DNA of 11,398 bases. Source: Patescibacteria group bacterium UBA6164. GTDB lineage: Bacteria > Patescibacteriota > Gracilibacteria > BD1-5 > UBA6164. The DNA is taken from positions 1 through 11,398 of the forward strand of contig DIUG01000055.1 of NCBI GenBank assembly GCA_002422305.1, given 5' to 3'. The translations under genes and the position numbers were made by a program. Shown piece after piece: positions 7,005-11,398 of the stretch (its first letter is position 1; every line of letters starts with the position of its first letter). The notes under the pieces are model-generated. The model saw only the letters and a list, made by a program, of their open reading frames with translations. It searched no databases and had not been told where the DNA came from.

Positions 7005-8051
7005 ATGTATAAAATAAAAGAAATATTAATAAAAGAAAATCGGAATAGTTTTATAATAAATACTGATTTTGAGTTTTATAGTTTTTTACAATCTTGGGAA
7101 TGGTGAGAATTTCAAGAATTGTGATGAAAAAAAATAGTTAGATATTGAATTTATGACGGAGCAAAACTTATATGAGTATTTTTAGTTATAAAAGTAATAG
7201 CAAAAAGATGAAAATATTATTTTATACCACATTGACCATTAATAAAATGAGATTTTTTTAAAATTTTTACAAAAGTAATAGACGATTTAAAAGTATTTGC
7301 AATACTTGAAGATATGAGTTTTATTAGATTTAATTCTGCTGTAAAAAATACTATAGAAAATAGGGAACAATTTAAAAAATTGAAATTTATAAATGCACCA
7401 ATGCATGAACATGCAGAAGATACACATTTATTAAATCTAGAATTAACAGAAGAAGAATTATTAAATAATATAAAGAAAAAAGACAGATATTATATCAATA
7501 GAGCAAAAAAAGAGTGAGTACAAATTAGAATAGATAATAAAATAGACCATATAAATGAACTCATATATATGCATAAAAAACATGCTAATCGTATTGATGG
7601 TAAAAAACAATATTCAGCATTTAGTGAAGATTTTATAAAAAATCTTTATAAAGTTTTTTGAAATAATATTTCTACTATATCTGCATCTTATAATTGAAAA
7701 ATAGAATCTATACTTATGACTATTAGATTTTGAAAGTTTTGTGTATATTATGTAGCAGCATCTGATATAAAAAATCCTAAATTTTCACCAAATTATTTAT
7801 GTCAATGGGAAGCTATAAAAAAAGCTAAACAAGACTGATGTACTATCTATAATTTTTGGTGAGTTTCTCCCGATAATAATCCAAAACATCCAATAGCATG
7901 AGTTTCTCAATTTAAAAGAAAATTTGCATGATATGATTATAGTTTATTACATGCACAAGACTTAGTTTTATCTATTTCTTATTATTTAAATTGGATAATA
8001 GAAACTTTTAGAAGAATAAAAAGATGATATTATTATAAAAAACCAGAATAA
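7005..8051 (+). CDS. FemAB-family (FemX/MurM-like) peptidyltransferase
   Basis: A 348-residue protein built from paired GNAT-like domains. FemAB enzymes move amino acids from aminoacyl-tRNA onto the peptide of lipid-linked or UDP-linked peptidoglycan precursors, forming interpeptide bridges. Evidence in order: QSWEWGEFQE at about residue 29-38 (the SxxWG-type N-terminal signature), PHGPLIKG, the RYYINRAKKEGV segment at about 160-172 matching the family K-x-R-x-x-I-x-x-A-x-x-x-G-V pattern, YYVAASD, PNYLCQWEAIKKAK, YNFWGVSPD, and GVSQFKRKFAGYD near the C-terminus. About 17 of 19 glycines use TGA. The start ATG directly abuts the aminotransferase stop. It is the last gene of the operon, 25 bp before a strong hairpin. 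It sits at the membrane face of the cytosol; whether it acts on normal lipid II or on a product of the upstream enzymes is open. Confidence 0.94.
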
Positions 8052-8075
8052 TTTTCTGAAGTTTTAAGTTCAAAT

Positions 8076-8103
8076 AAAAAAAACAACAAAGTTGTTTTTT
8101 TTT
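8076..8103. terminator. Bidirectional intrinsic terminator
   Basis: AAAAAAAACAAC (8076-8087), a 3-base loop AAA, and GTTGTTTTTTTT (8091 onward) form a 12-bp stem whose own ends supply U-runs on both strands. It separates two convergent genes, ending the FemAB operon on the plus strand and the SPFH gene (stop at 8108) on the minus strand. Confidence 0.85.
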
Positions 8104-8107
8104 ATTT

Positions 8108-9058
8108 TTATATTATATCACTTCATGCCACTAATCTACTTGTTCTTCATTCTAAATTTTCATTTAAATAAATTATTTTAGAATTATCATTAGCTCATAT
8201 ATTTCATAAAGTTTCTATTCTAGAAGAGTCCAATAAAAAATTTAATACTTTTTCAGCATTCAAAGATGTATCTGCTTGTTTTATCATATCAACTGATTCT
8301 TTAAATCATTCAGCTATTTTCATCCTTTGTCATGCCATACCTTCTCATAAAAGTATTTTTGATTCTTTTTCTGCTTCAGCTTGTTTTACTTGCATTATTT
8401 TTTTTGCATCCGCTTCATTAAAAGCAGCTTCTTTAAATTTTTCAGTTTCAACTATTTTATTCATAGCAGCCATTACTGTACTTTCAAGTTTAACATCTCT
8501 TACTTGAATAGAATCTAATTTATATCAAAATGTAGATAATTTTAATCTTAATCTTTCTTCAATAGATTCACCTATTTCTTCTCTTTTTGCAAATATATTT
8601 TTATGTGTAAAAGTAACAATCATAGCTCTTAATTGTTCATCAATAGTTGCTCTCATCATTGTTCTAGGATCGTCTATACTATAAACTGATTTATATATAT
8701 TTCATGATTCTCAATTAGTTCAATCATCTTCTACATAATATATTACATTTAATCATATATATGCTGTAACATTATCTTGAGTAACTCATTCTACTTCTAC
8801 TGGAAAATTTTTTCTAAATAAATCTTGTTTAATAGTTTTTGTAACAAAAGGTATAACTAAATTAAATCATTGTGTTAAAACTCAAGTATATTTACCAAAA
8901 ACTTCCTTAGTTCTAACAGTATTTGGTTTTACAATTACAATTCATGAATACAATAAAAATATAAAATACACTATACTTATTACTTTTCAAGGTTCACCAC
9001 CAATAAAAAATAATAAAATACCTAAAATAATTTCAAATATTAGTATAATAAATCACAT
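8108..9058 (-). CDS. SPFH/band-7 (stomatin/prohibitin-like) membrane protein
   Basis: A 316-residue protein of the stomatin/QmcA type, which forms ring or cage assemblies in the membrane and organises membrane proteases and other complexes. The N-terminus has two hydrophobic segments (about residues 2-18 and 25-40). Then come VKPNTVRTKEVFGKYTGVL and NLVIPFV, typical of band-7 domains; DDPRTMMRATIDEQLRAM; the charged stretch REEIGESIEERLRLKL; and FGYKLDSIQVRDVKLESTV. A long Ala/Glu/Lys-rich helix follows (EADAKKIMQVKQAEAEKES, about residues 215-240), then GEGMAGQRMKIAEGF, a common stomatin feature. It is complete and normal in length. There is no NfeD partner in the window. Glycines are mainly TGA. 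It is monocistronic on the minus strand, convergent with the envelope operon and divergent from mod, so its promoter must lie in 9059-9229. Confidence 0.95.
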
Positions 9059-9082
9059 AAAATTAATAATTAAATAATAAGT

Positions 9083-9128
9083 GAACCTAATATATATATT
9101 TTTTTTATTTTTACAAAAAAAAAGGTTC
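9083..9128. repeat. Inverted repeat in the SPFH/mod divergent region
   Basis: GAACCT (9083-9088) pairs with AGGTTC (9123-9128), and inside it a T8 tract can pair with an A8 tract, giving an asymmetric AT-rich hairpin. It lies 25 bp before the SPFH start. Function unknown; low-complexity sequence makes chance pairing likely. Confidence 0.35.
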
Positions 9129-9188
9129 TTTTTCTACAATTTAATAAAATAGATTTGTTAAATTTATGATTTTGCATATACATATAGT

Positions 9189-9200
9189 TATAATTAAGGA
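9189..9200 (+). promoter_or_regulatory. Candidate -10 and AAGGA ahead of mod
   Basis: TATAAT at 9189-9194 is followed by AAGGA at 9196-9200. The AAGGA is 30 bases from the mod ATG at 9230, too far to serve as its ribosome-binding site, and an in-frame TAA at 9224-9226 rules out an upstream start. No clear -35 is seen. Confidence 0.3.
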
Positions 9201-9229
9201 ATTATTTATTTAAAATAACTAAATAACAT

Positions 9230-10252
9230 ATGCAAAACAATCTATTAAATACACTTATAGAAGTATTAAAACAAGATGATAGATTTATTTCTACAGATGG
9301 AATTTTATTAAAAAATACAATTAGAGAAAAAGCTCTAAAACTTGATGAAAAATTGATTTCTCTTTTACTTGATAATGAAACTTTAAGAGAAAAGTTTTTT
9401 ATAAAAATAAATGTAGGGATGAAAAATTTTTCATCTCTAGTTTTTGATAATAATAAATTTATCAAGTTTATAAACAATAAAGAGTTTTTACCTGATAGTT
9501 ACACAAGTTTTAAAAATAAAATAGGTTTAACAAACTCAAGCGGTGATTTTATAGCTTCTTCAAATGAAGTTGTTTTAAGTTTTCCTTTTAAAGATTGTGT
9601 TTTAGCTTGATGACAAGATAAAGATGAACAAAAAAGAGATGAAGTTTTTTATAATGAAATACTAGGAGCAGATGATATAGATAGATTGTTTGATAAAAAA
9701 GTTTTTACTAATGCAAAAAGAATATGATTTAATGTAGAGACAAAGCAATGCTTTGTCTCTACAAAACTAGAATGATTTAATAGAGATGAAAACGGGACAA
9801 TTTCAGACAACTTAATAATCAAATGAAATAATCTTTTAGCACTACACTCTTTAAAATCAAATTTTGCTTGAAAAATTAAGTTAATCTATATTGATCCACC
9901 TTATAATACGGGAAATGATAGTTTTAAATACAATGATAAATTTAATCATAGTACTTGGCTTACTTTTATGAAAAATAGGCTTGAGGTAGCAAAAGAATTG
10001 TTAAGAGATGATTGAGTTATTTTTGTGCAATGTGATGATAATGAACAGTCATATTTAAAAATTCTTATGGATGAAATATTTTTAAAACAGAATTTTATAA
10101 ACAATATTTGTATAAAATCTAGGTGATGAATTTCAAATGATAAAATTATTTCATTAAACCATAATTTTATATTATTTTATGCTAAAAATTATGAAATAAT
10201 TCATAAAATGAGAAATGAAATTTGAATAGAAAAAACAGAAGATGACTTTTAA
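9230..10252 (+). CDS. mod: Type III restriction-modification methyltransferase (Mod), C-terminally truncated
   Basis: A 340-residue N-terminal portion of a type III Mod (beta-class N6-adenine methyltransferase, normally about 550-650 residues). Visible: the family N-terminal domain (DGILLKNTIREKALKLDEKL), GADDIDRLFDKKVFTNAKRI, RDENGTISDNLIIKGNNLLA, the catalytic motif IYIDPPYNTGNDSFKYND (Asp222-Tyr225), NRLEVAKELLRDDGVIFVQC, and DEIFLKQNFINNICIKS leading into the target-recognition region. It stops at TAA 10250-10252 and lacks the rest of the target-recognition domain and the C-terminal AdoMet motif F-x-G-x-G, so it cannot methylate alone. The missing part is not found in another frame downstream. 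No Res subunit follows. The first 126 residues use only GGN glycine codons, unlike neighbouring genes. A perfect palindrome lies in frame at 9733-9763. Confidence 0.9.
9733..9763. repeat. Perfect 31-bp palindrome inside mod
   Basis: TGTAGAGACAAAGCA and its exact complement flank one central A (15+1+15). It is much richer in GC than its surroundings and encodes NVETKQCFVST in frame, between the Mod segments NAKRI and NRDENG where the family is usually shorter and variable. It looks like a small REP- or MITE-like palindrome tolerated in a loop; resemblance to GTAGAGAC-type palindromes of other bacteria is from memory. Confidence 0.85.
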
Positions 10253-10523
10253 AATAAGATGAAAAGATATTTCAAAGAAGTTTTGAATAAAAGAAAATGA
10301 TAAATTTATATCTTATTTTGTTATATTAAGTATTTTTAAAGAAAAACTTATTTGTAATTTTGCTTTTGAAGAAAAAATTTTTAAAAAGATAAAACAATAC
10401 AGTATAGATTTTAACTTATTTTGACAAAAAAAAGAAACCTTCCACAGTGAGCTTGAATCAGAGGCTTGGAAAGTATTAGTAAATCCATTATATAAAAAAT
10501 ATGTTAAAAAGTCAAATTTTTAA
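10242..10523 (+). CDS. Hypothetical 93-residue protein overlapping the end of mod
   Basis: ATG at 10242 lies in the last codons of the truncated mod gene (11-bp overlap) in another frame, and the ORF ends at TAA 10521-10523. The product has no membrane segment. It starts MTFKIRGKDISKKFGIKEND, has a mixed hydrophobic/basic middle (FISYFVILSIFKEKLICNFA), and ends ETFHSELESEAWKVLVNPLY-KKYVKKSNF, which looks like a folded, basic C-terminus. All three glycines are TGA-coded, unlike the N-terminus of mod. I do not recognise the family. It could be a genuine small gene coupled to mod, or the 3' end of another gene joined to mod by a deletion, with the ATG there by chance. Confidence 0.55.
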
Positions 10524-10543
10524 TGATAATTAAAAAATAAAAT

Positions 10544-11380
10544 ATGAAAAAAGCAGATGAATTACTTATTTTTCAATGAAAAAATTGAGAAATAATATTA
10601 AAAGAAGATATACAAAATGAAACTATTTGGGCAAATTTAGATCAAATAGCTTATTTATTTGGTCGTGATAAATCAACAATATCAAGACATATTAAAAATA
10701 TTTTTAAAGAAGAAGAACTTGATGAAAAAGTGGTTGTTGCATTTTTTGCAACAACCACTAAACACTGATATATAAAGGGAAAAACTCAAACAAAACAAGT
10801 AGAATATTTTAACCTTGATATGATTATTTCAGTTTGATATAGAGTAAATTCAAAAGTTGCTACAAATTTTAGAAAATGGGCAACTTCAGTTTTAAAAGAA
10901 CATATAACGAATTGATTTACTATAAATAAAAATAGAATTAGTAAAAATTATGAATTTTTTTTACAAGCAGTTGAAGATTTAAAAAAACTTACAAATTGAC
11001 AAAATATTTGAAATGATGAAGTTTTAAATTTGATAAAATCTTTTGCAAATACATGGTTTAATTTAGAAAATTTTGATAGATGAAATTTGCCAGAAAAATG
11101 ATTTACAAAAGATAATATAAAATTAGAAGCAAAAGAACTTTATAAAGATATTGAAATATTAAAAAAAGATTTGATAGAAAAATGACTTGCAACTGACTTT
11201 TTTGCACAAGAAAAAAATATTTGAAACTTAGAATGAATTTTTTGAAATATATTTGCAAGTTTCGGATGAATTGATTTATATGAAACTATTGAAGAAAAAG
11301 CATCAAATTTATTATATTTTGTAATTAAAAATCATCCTTTTAATGATGGGAACAAAAGAACATGAGCTTTTTGTTGGTAA
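10544..11380 (+). CDS. RhuM-Fic (Fic/Doc-domain) protein, frame interrupted after the Fic motif
   Basis: A 278-residue ORF with two parts. Residues about 1-150 are the RhuM-type N-terminal domain: IWANLDQIAYLFGRDKSTIS (HTH-like), DEKVVVAFFATTTKHGYIKG, and EYFNLDMIISVGYRVNSK with FRKWATSVLKEHI. The C-terminal part is a Doc/Fic domain: GIDLYETIEEKASNLLYF then HPFNDGNKRTG (264-274) with catalytic His264. Fic domains usually transfer AMP or a phosphate to target proteins; Doc-type members are toxins. RhuM-Fic proteins are often found beside restriction-modification genes. The ORF stops four residues after the motif, at TAA 11378-11380. A second frame, open from 11373 to the window end, reads VGNYLKSV, as expected downstream, so one base too many in the T5 tract 11368-11372 breaks the gene. 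A perfect palindrome lies inside at 10729-10759. Confidence 0.88.
10729..10759. repeat. Perfect palindrome inside rhuM-fic
   Basis: AGTGGTTGTTGCA (10729-10741), a T5 loop, and the exact complement (10747-10759). It encodes KVVVAFFATTTK, which matches the conserved RhuM segment V-x-A-x-F-A-x-T-T in position and length, so it is not an extra insertion. It is GC-richer than its surroundings and would form a stable mRNA hairpin. Confidence 0.85.
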
Positions 11381-11398
11381 TTACCTAAAATCTGTGGA

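Noticed and set aside
3313..8051. UGA = Trp (mycoplasma-type code)
   Set aside because: TGA falls on invariant glycines in several unrelated families, and TGG is used for tryptophan.
2007..9058. Apparent mass of short, broken genes under the standard genetic code
   Set aside because: With TGA as glycine each region becomes one long conserved protein with motifs intact, so they are not pseudogenes.
9202..9477. Minus-strand 91-residue ORF
   Set aside because: Antisense to the N-terminus of mod, low-complexity Phe/Leu/Ser composition; shadow of the real gene.
10253..10523. Continuation of mod by a simple frameshift
   Set aside because: None of the three forward frames after 10252 shows Mod motifs such as the F-x-G-x-G AdoMet site; the open frame encodes an unrelated sequence.

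Overview
The window comes from a very AT-rich bacterium that reads UGA as glycine, i.e. the Absconditabacteria (SR1) / Gracilibacteria type of code (translation table 25). TGA sits in frame at sites where protein families require glycine: both TGA-encoded glycines of the Mur-ligase P-loop, the last glycine of GHSNGG in the alpha/beta hydrolase, and the last glycine of the Fic motif. UGG is used separately for tryptophan, and all accepted stops are UAA or UAG. Under the standard code almost every gene here would look shattered. I read everything with TGA = Gly; phylum level is an inference.

Layout. (1) 1-1314, minus strand: one end of an IS3-family (IS150-like) insertion sequence, with orfA complete and orfB running off the left edge. 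(2) 1315-2006, minus strand: a decayed stretch with two related short membrane-peptide ORFs, a 66-bp imperfect palindrome, another stem-loop and a possible transposase remnant. (3) 2007-2855, minus strand: a secreted Amidase_6-type cysteine hydrolase, probably acting on cell wall. (4) 2856-3312: a divergent control region with a near-perfect 17-bp hairpin and a 12-bp palindrome next to a TATAAT. (5) 3313-8051, plus strand: a tight four-gene operon of alpha/beta hydrolase, membrane-anchored MurF-like ligase, DegT-type PLP aminotransferase and FemAB-type peptidyltransferase. Genes touch or overlap, and the operon ends at a strong hairpin shared with the convergent gene. (6) 8108-9058, minus strand: an SPFH/band-7 membrane protein. 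(7) 9230-11398, plus strand: an accessory or defence-type segment with a truncated type III Mod methyltransferase, an unrecognised 93-residue gene and a RhuM-Fic protein whose frame breaks just after the Fic motif. Two perfect palindromes lie in frame inside the mod and rhuM-fic coding sequences.

How the parts may work together. The operon at 3313-8051 combines an ATP-dependent amino-acid ligase of the Mur type, an enzyme that makes an amino group on a sugar or similar small molecule, an aminoacyl-tRNA-dependent transferase that extends wall peptides, and a serine hydrolase. This looks like a dedicated cell-envelope modification pathway, perhaps making and attaching a peptide or amino-sugar decoration. 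The neighbouring secreted amidase would fit as a remodelling enzyme. The product is not deducible from sequence alone. The right-hand segment looks like an eroding restriction/toxin island; the N-terminal part of mod uses ordinary GGN glycine codons while the envelope genes use almost only UGA, which suggests mod arrived later.
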